From: Candidatus Melainabacteria bacterium
GTDB lineage: Bacteria; Cyanobacteriota; Vampirovibrionia; Obscuribacterales; Obscuribacteraceae
Direction of reading: 5' to 3'
Assembly: GCA_003242885.1 (NCBI GenBank)
Contig: QKMZ01000015.1
Coordinates: forward strand, 395,568 to 459,567
DNA: 64,000 nucleotides
The notes beneath the pieces were generated by a model that searched no databases, was not told where the DNA came from, and was given only the letters and a program-made list of their open reading frames with translations. Below are positions 33,694 through 41,976 of the stretch, in pieces; within the stretch, counting starts at the first letter, position 1; every line of letters starts with the position of its first letter. The position numbers and the translations under genes are program-made.

Positions 33694-35061
33694 ATGAATT
33701 CGTTATCTGCGCGTCTGGTCTTCTTTGCTGCAACACTGCTGGCAGCCGGCACTGCGCCTTTCGCGTTTGCCGATGACGCTTCGTTCAAGAAGTACATGGA
33801 CGCAGGGGTTGAAGCGCTGAAAAGCTCCAACTATGCAGATGCCACCAACAGCTTTTCCGAAGCACAAAAGGTAGCTGAAGCGGACCATAATGATTTCTAC
33901 CTTTCGTTGAGCATGAGCAGAATCGCTGATATTCGATTGCGAGAGAAAAAGTACAGCGAAGCGGAAATACTGTTCAAGCAGTCTCTGGCACTTGCAGAAA
34001 AAGCAAAAGGACCGGGGCGGTCGGTCGTCTTAATGGATTTGAATTCGCTAGGTACTCTGTATCTTGCGCAGAGTAATTTTGTACAAGCTGAAACTTACTT
34101 GAAACGCGTTATCGCTATGCTAGATAGCAACAGTTCAGACGAGCTGGTAAACCGCAAGTTTTTGCCGACTGCGCTCGACAATCTAGCAGTTGTTTATCGT
34201 AATACAAAGAAATTCGACCAAGCTGAAGAGCTCTACAAAAGGGCGATACCTATGTGGGAGAAGCTCGCAGGTCCGGAGGACACTGACACGGCAACGAGCA
34301 TCAACAATTTGGCAGCGCTCTATTATTACGAACGCAAGTATGCCGAAGCTGAGCCACTTTTCGTTCGCTCGCTTGCGATTAGAGAGAAGACTCTTGGACC
34401 GACTCATCCCGAAGTCATCAACAACGCAAATAACTTGATTTTGGTTTATCGCGCGTTGAAGAAAACATCTGAAGCTGAAGCAATCTCAAAGAAGTTCGCT
34501 GGAGCAAACGGCGGTGAAGATAGCAGTGCTCCGGCTGTCCTTACTGGTGCCGGCGTTGATACTGATGAATGGTCGAAACATATTCAAGCCGGTCGAGACC
34601 ACCTTAACGCTCAACGCTACGCGGAAGCGGAGACAGAACTTCAGGCTGCTGTAGCAGAAGCCGAAAAGGGTGGGGTCGAAGATCGTCGCTTAGCTGCCAC
34701 TTTATACAATCTCGGTCACGTCTACGCTAAGAAAAAAGACTATGAAAAGGCGGAAACAACCTACAAACGCTCTTTGACTATCTGCGAGAAAATCTGCGGA
34801 GATAAAGACAAAGAAGTGCTGCGTACAATGACGAGTCTTGCAAAGTTGTACACTGAAGAGAAAAAGTACGACCAGGCCGAGCCACTGTTCAAGCACGTTG
34901 TTGATGTTCAGCAGAAAGCACTCGGTCGCAATCATAAAGAAGTTGCCGAAGCTATGAACAATTTAGCGTCGATGTATTCTCAAGCAGGCAGGAAATCCGA
35001 ATCAGCCTCATACGAGAAACGCGCAAAAGCTATCGACGCGAAAAGCACCAAAGCACAGTAG
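33694..35061 (+). CDS. Secreted kinesin-light-chain-like TPR protein
   Basis: 455 residues from the ATG at 33694 (gaggaaagga RBS). A signal peptide ends near AFA-DDA (residue 26). About eight TPR units follow in two blocks separated by a linker near residues 280-310: repeats such as LGTLYLAQSNFVQAETYLKRVI, LAVVYRNTKKFDQAEELYKRAI, LAALYYYERKYAEAEPLFVRSLAI, LGHVYAKKKDYEKAETTYKRSL and LAKLYTEEKKYDQAEPLFKHVV. The 42-residue spacing and GxxHPEV motifs are those of TPR_10/TPR_12. A protein-binding scaffold in the periplasm or outside the cell is likely; partner unknown. Confidence 0.85.
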   Translation: MNSLSARLVFFAATLLAAGTAPFAFADDASFKKYMDAGVEALKSSNYADATNSFSEAQKVAEADHNDFYLSLSMSRIADIRLREKKYSEAEILFKQSLALAEKAKGPGRSVVLMDLNSLGTLYLAQSNFVQAETYLKRVIAMLDSNSSDELVNRKFLPTALDNLAVVYRNTKKFDQAEELYKRAIPMWEKLAGPEDTDTATSINNLAALYYYERKYAEAEPLFVRSLAIREKTLGPTHPEVINNANNLILVYRALKKTSEAEAISKKFAGANGGEDSSAPAVLTGAGVDTDEWSKHIQAGRDHLNAQRYAEAETELQAAVAEAEKGGVEDRRLAATLYNLGHVYAKKKDYEKAETTYKRSLTICEKICGDKDKEVLRTMTSLAKLYTEEKKYDQAEPLFKHVVDVQQKALGRNHKEVAEAMNNLASMYSQAGRKSESASYEKRAKAIDAKSTKAQ

Positions 35062-35073
35062 CAAGCTGCGAAT

Positions 35074-36099
35074 TTACTTTCCTAAAAGTCCTTGTACATA
35101 TTTCGTGCAGCGAGGGAATGCTTGGCTTAAGCCAGCCGCTCTCTTGTTGTCGCTCGGCGAGATTGTTGCGACAAAGAGTTCTGCGAACATCTCCGAACGT
35201 CCTGCGTCATTCTCCTGAAGAAAATACTCCCAGGTTCTGCGCTGTTCGCTGCCTAAGTATTTTCCATCATCTTCATATGCTTTGACGAACTCTTCTGCTT
35301 TCGAGTAGCTGCCAGTGTGGTCATAGGCGTGACCCATCTCGTGTAGTGATGTAGCAGGTAAGTGCCAGTTTTCCTGTAGCGGGCTGTTTCGCCAAGATAC
35401 GCGCTCGCAAATATAGATCTTCTTTGGACCTGGACTAAACATGCCACCACAGTTGTCATAGCCACCACCGTGATACCCACGCGGTTTTTCGATGTTTAAC
35501 TCCGGATGTGCCGACAGCATGTCTGGAACAATGAAAATCGTTATGCCAGCGCTCTTGACCGATTCTTGAACTCTCTTCGGCACTTTCGCAATGGCTGTTC
35601 TCACCTGCTGCTCTGTTTTGTCGGTGTACTGCGTGCGTCGAAAAATCTCAACAGGCACCACAATCTCTGCTTTTTCCGTCGTAGCTGGGCGCGCAGTTGT
35701 TGGCACAGAAGACGACTGCGATGAGATTGTCTTCGTACTGCCTGCTTGCTCTACCTCGCGTGTAAACTCGCATCCATATCTTCGGGATCCTCTTAAAATT
35801 ACTACCGAAACTTTTGCGCCGGCAGGACCGATTATGAGTTCTCGAACTTGTTGTGATTGCTTTCCTGCGGTGGGTGTCCCGTTTATCGATTCGATTCTAT
35901 CTCCGCGCAATATGCCTGCTCGATGGGCTGGGGAATAAGGAATAACGGACTCGACCATCGAGTTATCGTTAAGTGTCAAACCAGAGAAACCCTGATCCGC
36001 AAACGCGATTTGGCAGCTCAAAGTCGCTGCGATCAAAAGCGCGGCCTTTATCGATTTGAAGAACTGCATGAACGTTTTTCTTTTAGCCATCGCTTTCAT
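35074..36099 (-). CDS. Secreted PDZ-metallopeptidase, anthrax lethal factor-like
   Basis: 341 residues. A signal peptide (about 1-34) is followed by a PDZ domain (about 36-112: GFSGLTLNDNSMVESVIPYSPAHRAGI, GDRIESINGTP), then a Ser/Thr linker. The C-terminal half (about 150-341) has the zinc motif HEMGH at 253-257 with a downstream glutamate helix (EMFAELF, 302-308). HEMGHAYDH plus a distal E..AE..A is the pattern of the anthrax-toxin-lethal-factor-like (ATLF) M34 clan domain. It probably cuts proteins outside the cytoplasm. It is 15 bp downstream of the adenine methylase gene on the same strand, presumably fortuitously. Targets unknown. Confidence 0.82.
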   Translation of the reverse strand: MKAMAKRKTFMQFFKSIKAALLIAATLSCQIAFADQGFSGLTLNDNSMVESVIPYSPAHRAGILRGDRIESINGTPTAGKQSQQVRELIIGPAGAKVSVVILRGSRRYGCEFTREVEQAGSTKTISSQSSSVPTTARPATTEKAEIVVPVEIFRRTQYTDKTEQQVRTAIAKVPKRVQESVKSAGITIFIVPDMLSAHPELNIEKPRGYHGGGYDNCGGMFSPGPKKIYICERVSWRNSPLQENWHLPATSLHEMGHAYDHTGSYSKAEEFVKAYEDDGKYLGSEQRRTWEYFLQENDAGRSEMFAELFVATISPSDNKRAAGLSQAFPRCTKYVQGLLGK

Positions 36100-36114
36100 C
36101 AGGTTCGAGCAAGA

Positions 36115-37005
36115 CTAGTAGTTCGAAATAAAGAGCTCTGAGCCTATCTTACTTTCTTTCTTCAGATTGCAGTTATTCATGCCGTACTGCAATTGCCAGT
36201 TTTGAATATTCGCCCAACGATAGAGTTTGCGAATTTCCGGGCAATCGTCGTATGTGATAAGAAAGCGATGCTTCGGCGTTTCCTTTAAAACTTTTGCCAA
36301 ACGCACGTGGTCGAATTCATGCAAAATGCCACCACGCCCGTATAAGCGTGATGCCTTGAAATAGGGCGGGTCTATGAAGATGAAAACGCCTCTGCCCGGC
36401 TTTTGGATCACGAGTTCGTAGTCTAGGTTCGTGATTTCAACGCCACTTAATGCCTCAGGCATAGGCGCAAGGCGTTGAATTGATGATGCAGTGAAACGAC
36501 GCAAGCTGGCGGCGCTCGAAAATCCGCCTGCGCGCGTAGTACCAGAAAACGTGACGCGATTGAAGAAGAAAAACAGAAAAGCAGCGCGATATCGATCTGG
36601 CGTTTTCTCTGCTCGCGCTTTCAAAAAATACTCTTTGATTTTTTCAGCATCGTCGCCAAAACTCCGCCGAAGCATTTCCAACTCGCGCATCAACCGTGCG
36701 CATGTTTCTTCATTCTGTACAGCTTTCCAAAATGCGTGCAACTCGCTGAATTTATCGTTGATCCAATATTTCTCCGCGAATCCTTTTGACTTCGCATGGA
36801 AGAAAACGCTCGCACCGCCAACCAGCGGCTCTCTATATTCGCGGGCTGATGGAGGGAAAAGCTGTGCTATCTGATCGATAGCTTTCTGTTTGCCGCCTGG
36901 ATATCTTAAGGGGGAGCGATAGCGTCTCTCGGCGCGCGCGGTTTGCTCGTCGGCGCCCGGAATTATAATTGTGGCGGTGTTTGTGACAGCCATCGGCGTA
37001 ATCAT
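36115..37005 (-). CDS. Orphan D12-class DNA adenine methylase
   Basis: A 296-residue N6-adenine methyltransferase of the D12/Dam class. SPLRYPGGKQKAIDQI (about 31-46) and PLVGGASVFF (60-69) form the AdoMet site; the catalytic DPPY is at 212-215 (FIFIDPPYFKASRLYG). The specificity region lies between, including FLFFFFNRVTFSGTTRAGGF. No restriction endonuclease or specificity gene is adjacent, so it looks solitary, either regulatory or a remnant of a restriction-modification system. The recognition site cannot be predicted from sequence by eye. Confidence 0.9.
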   Translation of the reverse strand: MITPMAVTNTATIIIPGADEQTARAERRYRSPLRYPGGKQKAIDQIAQLFPPSAREYREPLVGGASVFFHAKSKGFAEKYWINDKFSELHAFWKAVQNEETCARLMRELEMLRRSFGDDAEKIKEYFLKARAEKTPDRYRAAFLFFFFNRVTFSGTTRAGGFSSAASLRRFTASSIQRLAPMPEALSGVEITNLDYELVIQKPGRGVFIFIDPPYFKASRLYGRGGILHEFDHVRLAKVLKETPKHRFLITYDDCPEIRKLYRWANIQNWQLQYGMNNCNLKKESKIGSELFISNY

Positions 37006-37106
37006 ATCAGCGTTGAGAATCTTGTCCCACGCATTTCGTTAATGGGGCGCGACAAAGTATATCCAATGTGCTGTATCCTTGCAGTTTGTTTTGGACGAAG
37101 GCTTCA

Positions 37107-38084
37107 ATGCGCGACCAATGGAATAGAGACACAGAGCGAGCGATTCTCAGTAATGAGGATGCGGCTGTTCTTCTGGGCTCATACTTACCAAATGCAGAGG
37201 TGGTGAAAGTAGAGCCGACCAAAGGTGGCCTGGCGAACTCCAGCTATATGGTTGAGCTCAGTAATCATAGACTTCTGCATTTGCGTATTTGCCAGCGAGA
37301 TCCCTCAGCTGCTGAAAAGGAATATCGACTCATTCAACTTATGCAGGGTAATGTGCCTGCGCCCAAGCCCATTCACTTTTCTACAATAAACCCAGTCAAT
37401 GACTTCCCTTTCATGATTTTGGATTGGGTTGAAGGCTCTCGTTTGGAGTCTGTTGTCAGCGAACTTCGCTCACATGATGTCGACCACTTGGGTGAATCAC
37501 TGGGTGGAACACTCGCGCTTATTCACCGTTTTCAATTTGATGAATTTGGATTTTTCAATGACCATTTAGAAGTATTGTCTCCGATGGAAATGGGTGGAAA
37601 AGGGCTCCTCAGTTATGCGGAAGATTGCTTATTGCACAATCTGGGTGGCGAGCGCTTAGGCGATTCGCTTACAAGAAAGATATTGAATTTCATAAAAAAT
37701 GAGGCATGTCTTCTTGATGAGTGGTCGGAAAAGCCTTGCTTGACTCACTGTGATTTCAACGCGTCCAACATTCTTGTTAAAAGAGAAAATACTGATTGGG
37801 TGGTCGCAGGTGTAATCGACTGGGAATTTGCATTCAGCGGAACCCCATTTTTTGATTTGGGCAATCTCTTGAGACCGCCTCTGGGAGAGATTTGCGGGAT
37901 GGAAACTGCTGTCGAGCGAGGCTACCGAAAAGCTGGCGGCTATTTGCCAAAAGAGTGGAGAAAAATGAGCAAACTGACGGATCTTACCGCGTGGCTTGAG
38001 TTTCTCACCCGTAAAAATGCTGGTATCAACCTCATCTCCGATTGTAAAACGCAAATATGTAAAACGATGGGTGAGTGGGTCTAA
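37107..38084 (+). CDS. APH-type phosphotransferase family protein
   Basis: 325 residues from the ATG at 37107 (gaagg RBS). The aminoglycoside-phosphotransferase/homoserine-kinase-like fold is shown by the glycine-rich start GGLANSSYMVEL, the catalytic loop LTHCDFNASNILV (HxDxxxxN) and VIDWEFAFSGTPFFDLGN with the metal-binding Asp. The family phosphorylates varied small alcohols; drug resistance should not be assumed. Neighbours are a methylase (divergent) and a secreted protein downstream, giving no substrate clue. Confidence 0.88.
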   Translation: MRDQWNRDTERAILSNEDAAVLLGSYLPNAEVVKVEPTKGGLANSSYMVELSNHRLLHLRICQRDPSAAEKEYRLIQLMQGNVPAPKPIHFSTINPVNDFPFMILDWVEGSRLESVVSELRSHDVDHLGESLGGTLALIHRFQFDEFGFFNDHLEVLSPMEMGGKGLLSYAEDCLLHNLGGERLGDSLTRKILNFIKNEACLLDEWSEKPCLTHCDFNASNILVKRENTDWVVAGVIDWEFAFSGTPFFDLGNLLRPPLGEICGMETAVERGYRKAGGYLPKEWRKMSKLTDLTAWLEFLTRKNAGINLISDCKTQICKTMGEWV

Positions 38085-38204
38085 GGGCAGGAACCTTTGA
38101 GGGTTTCCCGAGTCTCATTCGAAGAATTGCTACGGCAATCACACAGCGGCGCCCCTGGTTCGAAGCCAAATGAGAATCGCTGTTGTCGGAAGGAGGATTC
38201 CCCA

Positions 38205-38708
38205 ATGTTTAGACATCGATTAATTGCAATAACACTCCCGGCGATTGCGCTATCGGCATCAGTACCGGTTTTTGCAGACACAATAACACGCTATGAAATC
38301 AGAAGCACCACGAATGGTGTCGCCCCGATTTTGCAGCCTGGTGTTGTGGAGTACCGAAAATTTAGCTCTTCGACAGTTCCGAATGTGGTTGAAACGCGCA
38401 CCATCACCAACAGTGTTGTAGCGCCAAGACCATTGTTTGTGCCGTCGACCGCCTCATCAGTGAGACTCATCGAAACTCCTGTTGTGACGCCGTTCCCCAA
38501 CCGCGTATTTATTCCGAGCTCTGCTCCAGTGATTATGGAAAATCGCGTTATATCCCAGCCGTTCGTTATACAACGCACGCCGGCGCCCGTTGTGATGGAA
38601 ACCTACAGCCCACCAGTTGTTGTTGAGAAACGCTACAGACACAAACATCATAGCGATCGCCATTTGCTTGATGTAGGCGTGCCTCTCATTCATATGAGAG
38701 CGTTCTAG
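38205..38708 (+). CDS. Secreted Val/Pro-rich hypothetical protein
   Basis: 167 residues from the ATG at 38205 behind a strong RBS (ggaagga). Signal peptide about 1-25 (ending PVFA-DTI). The mature protein is rich in Val, Pro, Thr and Ser with loosely repeated strand phrases (VVETRTITNSVVAPRPLFVPS, VIMENRVISQPFVIQ, VVMETYSPPVVVEKR) and a His/Lys-rich end (RYRHKHHSDRH). It reads like a beta-rich or extended structural surface protein. Family not recognised. It precedes a terminator and the repeat protein at 39024. Confidence 0.7.
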   Translation: MFRHRLIAITLPAIALSASVPVFADTITRYEIRSTTNGVAPILQPGVVEYRKFSSSTVPNVVETRTITNSVVAPRPLFVPSTASSVRLIETPVVTPFPNRVFIPSSAPVIMENRVISQPFVIQRTPAPVVMETYSPPVVVEKRYRHKHHSDRHLLDVGVPLIHMRAF

Positions 38709-39023
38709 CGTTTCACAAAAGTCCGTTGACGGGCCTTGCGCCCGCCGATGATGAGGAAGGAAGGTGCCCTGCCCCGGGAGCCTTCCTCTCCTCTATTTTT
38801 ATGGGTAACTTTCGTTGCGCGCCTCCTGCTTCGGGTAGGCGCCTTTTTTGCATCCTCTGACCGTGAAACGTTGTAAAGGTCGTAATTCCACCATGATCTC
38901 TTCACATATAAGATGAAATCTCCCGGCTTGGGTGGTGGAAACCGGGGGGTAAACGGTTGTGCATCACCCACCGGAGACATATTCTGGACTTATCCCTTTG
39001 TACGAATTGCACCTCTTCACTCT
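38709..39023. other. Intergenic region before the repeat protein
   Basis: 315 bp without a supported gene. It contains a GAGGAAGG...CCTTCCTC stem (38753-38788) followed by a stretch ending in TTTTT, and the stronger terminator at 38819-38849. The stretch from about 38850 to 39023 stays open in the frame of the next gene but does not resemble its product and lacks an RBS; it probably holds that gene's promoter and leader. Confidence 0.5.
38819..38849 (+). terminator. Intrinsic terminator
   Basis: GCGCCT (38819-38824) pairs with AGGCGC (38837-38842) around a 12-nt loop that contains a further cc/gg pair, and CTTTTTTG follows. It ends the transcript of the secreted Val/Pro-rich gene and insulates the repeat gene downstream. 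Confidence 0.75.
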
Positions 39024-40265
39024 ATGACTTACGAAAACTTCCAAAACGCTGGGTCTTCCCAGCCGGAATCTACCAACAGCGGCTTTTATGAAGACGCTTA
39101 CCAGCGTGCAAACTGGAGAGCGACTTTCGGCGGCGATGTTGGTCAAAACTACCGTGAAGGGCAGCAGGCACAGCAAACGCAGAGTGGCGGCCAGTGGCGC
39201 GCGACCTATGGCGGCGATGTCGCGCGGACTTACCGGCCCGGTCAGCAGAACGAAAGCTCAGGACAGTGGCGTGCCAACTATGGCAGCGACGTGGGAACGA
39301 CCTTCAGACCAGGCGTGCAGAATGAAAACTCCGGAGAGTGGCGTTCGACCTATGGTCGCGACGTGGGGACGACCTTCAGACCAGGCGTGCAGAACGAAAA
39401 CTCCGGCGAATGGCGTTCGACCTATGGTCGCGATGTCGGTCAGACTTTCAGACCCGGCGTGCAGAACGAAAATTCCGGCGACTGGCGCTCGACTTACGGA
39501 CGCGACGTTGGTCAAACCTACAGACCCGGTATCCAAAACGACGGTACTGGTTATGTCGACAGCTCTGGTCAGTGGAGGCAGAATTATGGCTCCGACGTTG
39601 GACAGACTTACGTCCCTGGCACCGGCTATGTCGACAACAGCGGTCAGTGGAGACAGGATTATGGCTCGGACGTAGGTCAGACTTACGTTCCCGGCAACGG
39701 GTATGTAGACAATGGCGGTCAATGGAGACAAGACTACGGCACGGACCTCGGTCGCTACCAAGTGACCGACCCCAATGCTGCCGGCTATGTTGAACCCTGG
39801 CGCCTGTATTACGACGACTCGCTGCGCACAGCTCAAGGTTCTCAGTCTTTTGACCAATACGCTCAGCGCGATCAATACACCCAATACGATCAATACTCGC
39901 AGTATGCGCAGGACTACCGCCAGACCGACCGTTATGCAGCCATAGACCCGAGCATGCAATTCGATCAGTATGAGCGCTCCGCTTACGACCCTCGTCAAAA
40001 CGTTTTATACGATCGCAACGGTCGTCCGATGGCATTTGGAAATGAATACAGTTACGACTTCGATCCCCGTCAACAACAGTATCTTCAAGCAATGATGCTG
40101 CGTCAAATTCTCGGTATGATTCACAACAATGGCGGTCGCGTCAATTTTTACCGCGACGACCGTGGCTACTATGATGGCTACAACGGTGGTCATCAGCAGC
40201 ACCACCATCACCATCATCGCCAGTACAACAATGGTTCGCGCCTTCAACTGCGCTTGAACTACTAA
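39024..40265 (+). CDS. WR..YG.DVG tandem-repeat protein
   Basis: 413 residues from the ATG at 39024, which has no clear RBS. Residues about 25-260 hold some ten tandem copies of a 24- to 27-residue unit with core W-R-x-x-Y-G-x-D-V-G-x-T-(F/Y)-x-P-G, linked by Gln/Asn/Ser/Gly. The first repeats link through QNENSGEW, the later ones through GYVDNSGQW. Residues about 280-340 are Gln/Tyr/Asp-rich (QYAQRDQYTQYDQYSQ). The C-terminus has a His run (HQQHHHHHHRQ). There are no cysteines in the repeats and no signal peptide. The composition resembles self-assembling or phase-separating proteins. I know no named family. Confidence 0.8.
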   Translation: MTYENFQNAGSSQPESTNSGFYEDAYQRANWRATFGGDVGQNYREGQQAQQTQSGGQWRATYGGDVARTYRPGQQNESSGQWRANYGSDVGTTFRPGVQNENSGEWRSTYGRDVGTTFRPGVQNENSGEWRSTYGRDVGQTFRPGVQNENSGDWRSTYGRDVGQTYRPGIQNDGTGYVDSSGQWRQNYGSDVGQTYVPGTGYVDNSGQWRQDYGSDVGQTYVPGNGYVDNGGQWRQDYGTDLGRYQVTDPNAAGYVEPWRLYYDDSLRTAQGSQSFDQYAQRDQYTQYDQYSQYAQDYRQTDRYAAIDPSMQFDQYERSAYDPRQNVLYDRNGRPMAFGNEYSYDFDPRQQQYLQAMMLRQILGMIHNNGGRVNFYRDDRGYYDGYNGGHQQHHHHHHRQYNNGSRLQLRLNY

Positions 40266-40418
40266 ATCGGACTCTCTGTTGCTTTGAATCTCTGGAACTC
40301 TGACGCTCTGTTGCGCTGACAATCTGACGCTTACGATGTGCATGCGACGAGCAACTTTTCCGCGGTATAGTATGCCCCTGTTAAAGCACGTTCGCGCACG
40401 GGTTTTCAGGAGGCGTTT

Positions 40419-41813
40419 GTGGCTGCGGTTGAGAAATTTGATTACTTGATTGTAGGTGGTGGGAAGGGCGGAAAATCGTTGGCGATGGCGCTCGGACCTG
40501 CCGGCAAAAAGGTGGCGCTGGTCGAAGAAGGTCAGATAGGCGGCACTTGTATCAACGTAGCGTGCATCCCAACCAAGACAATGGTGGCGAGCGCAAAACT
40601 CTTGCATCATGTGAATCACGGCGATCAGTTTGGACTGTCCGTGAAGAACGGTGGAGAGCAAATTAAAGGCGTCATCGATCGCAAGCGCCGCGTCGTTAAG
40701 GGCATGGTTGATACGCATAAACTGTTATTTGGCAGCACTCCAAACATGCAATTCATTTTGGGAATTGCCAAGTTTGTCGATCATAAGGTCGTTGAGGTTA
40801 GCACTATAGACGGTGGCACAAGAAGACTAACTGCCGATCGCATTGTCATAAATACAGGTAGTGCCCCAATGGTGCCGAATACGCCTGGCTTGGCTGGCGC
40901 AGGCTATTTGACCAATGCCAGCATTATGGAGTTGGAGGAGCTTCCGTCCCATTTATGCATTGTTGGTGGCGGCTACATTGCGCTTGAATTCGCGCAGATT
41001 TTTCGCCGTCTTGGCAGCGACGTGTCAGTACTATTGCGCACTGACAGATTTCTGCCCAAAGAAGATGAGGATATTGCGGCAGCAATCAAAGAAGTTTTAG
41101 AAAAAGAAGGTATTCGCTTTGTTTCAGGCGTGGATGTTACTTCTGTTTCGCGCACGGGGAAAATAGCAAAACTCGCATTGAAGAAAGGCGATACAGAGGA
41201 AACTTTGGAGTGCTCGCATATTCTCGTTGCGACTGGAAGAGTTTCAAACAATGAAAAACTCCATCCAGAAATGACTGGTGTAAGACTCGACAAGCGCGGA
41301 TACATTGAAGTAAGCGAGTATTTGGAAACATCTGCAGAAGACATCTGGGCGATCGGTGACTGCAATGGCGGTCCGCATTTTACGCACGTAAGTTGGGACG
41401 ATTACCGTATACTGCGAGATTTGTTCCTCCACAATATAAAGCGTTCTACCAGAGGGCGACTCGTTCCCTACACGTTGTTTGTCGACCCCGAACTCGGGCG
41501 TGTTGGACTCACCGAGCAAGACGCGCGCAAAGCCGGTCGCGAGATCTTGATCGCAAAGATGCCCGCTGCAAAAGTTCCTCGCGCCACCACGGCCGGAGAA
41601 ACGCGCGGCGTACTGAAAGCCGTGATCGACAAGAATTCGAAACAGATACTGGGATGTTCGATCTTTGCACACGAAGGTGGCGAAATCATGTCCGTGGTTC
41701 AAGCTGGAATGCTCGGCAATCTGACGTACGAGCAAATGCGCGATGCTATCTGGACTCACCCCACGATGGCTGAGAGTCTGAATTTGCTGCTAACCAACAT
41801 CGTCGATGGCTGA
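40419..41813 (+). CDS. Pyridine nucleotide-disulfide oxidoreductase
   Basis: 464 residues from the GTG at 40419 (caggagg RBS). FAD-binding YLIVGGGKGGKSLA, redox-active cysteines Cys44 and Cys49 (GGTCINVACIPTK), a second dinucleotide site HLCIVGGGYIALEFAQIFRR, the FAD motif IWAIGDCNGGP, and the dimer-interface His447-Glu452 (HPTMAE). This is the dihydrolipoamide dehydrogenase/mercuric reductase architecture without the extra N-terminal metal domain. No lipoyl complex genes lie nearby, so a stand-alone disulfide, thiol or quinone reductase is as likely as E3. Confidence 0.9.
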   Translation: MAAVEKFDYLIVGGGKGGKSLAMALGPAGKKVALVEEGQIGGTCINVACIPTKTMVASAKLLHHVNHGDQFGLSVKNGGEQIKGVIDRKRRVVKGMVDTHKLLFGSTPNMQFILGIAKFVDHKVVEVSTIDGGTRRLTADRIVINTGSAPMVPNTPGLAGAGYLTNASIMELEELPSHLCIVGGGYIALEFAQIFRRLGSDVSVLLRTDRFLPKEDEDIAAAIKEVLEKEGIRFVSGVDVTSVSRTGKIAKLALKKGDTEETLECSHILVATGRVSNNEKLHPEMTGVRLDKRGYIEVSEYLETSAEDIWAIGDCNGGPHFTHVSWDDYRILRDLFLHNIKRSTRGRLVPYTLFVDPELGRVGLTEQDARKAGREILIAKMPAAKVPRATTAGETRGVLKAVIDKNSKQILGCSIFAHEGGEIMSVVQAGMLGNLTYEQMRDAIWTHPTMAESLNLLLTNIVDG

Positions 41814-41912
41814 AGCGGCCGGAGCGCGAAATTGGTCGGAGCGCGGAGTTGGTCGGAGCGCCGCCTTCCAGTCGGCTAAGGGCGACGCATGGCTTCGCCC
41901 CTACAAAACCTA
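41814..41912. repeat. REP-like repeat cluster
   Basis: Three close copies of a 'ggtcggagcgc' unit (about 41819-41862, the first reading ggccggagcgc) are followed by gccttccagtcggc and the palindrome GGGCGA-N9-TCGCCC (41880-41900) with the CATGG centre. The units match phrases in the 15.4-kb cluster. The region lies between convergent genes. Confidence 0.6.
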
Positions 41913-41976
41913 GAGTTGCCAATCGAAACTTCTCCTCGCTATGACGCAAGCTCACATCGTCCAACGAAGCAGCTTG

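Noticed and set aside
36115..37005. A complete restriction-modification system
   Set aside because: Only the adenine methylase is present; neighbours are a PDZ-protease and an APH-type kinase.
37107..38084. An aminoglycoside resistance gene
   Set aside because: The APH fold phosphorylates many small molecules; nothing in the sequence or context points to a drug substrate.
38150..38200. tRNA-like 'ggttcgaagcc' motif
   Set aside because: No acceptor stem or cloverleaf pairs with it; it belongs to the leader of the gene at 38205.
39180..39760. Possible CRISPR-like array because of regular ~72-bp repeats
   Set aside because: The repeats are in-frame coding units without unique spacers or palindromic repeats, and no cas gene is nearby.
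39258..39998. A 246-codon minus-strand frame across the repeat protein
   Set aside because: It arises from the 72-bp tandem coding repeats; the plus-strand frame has repeat conservation at the protein level.
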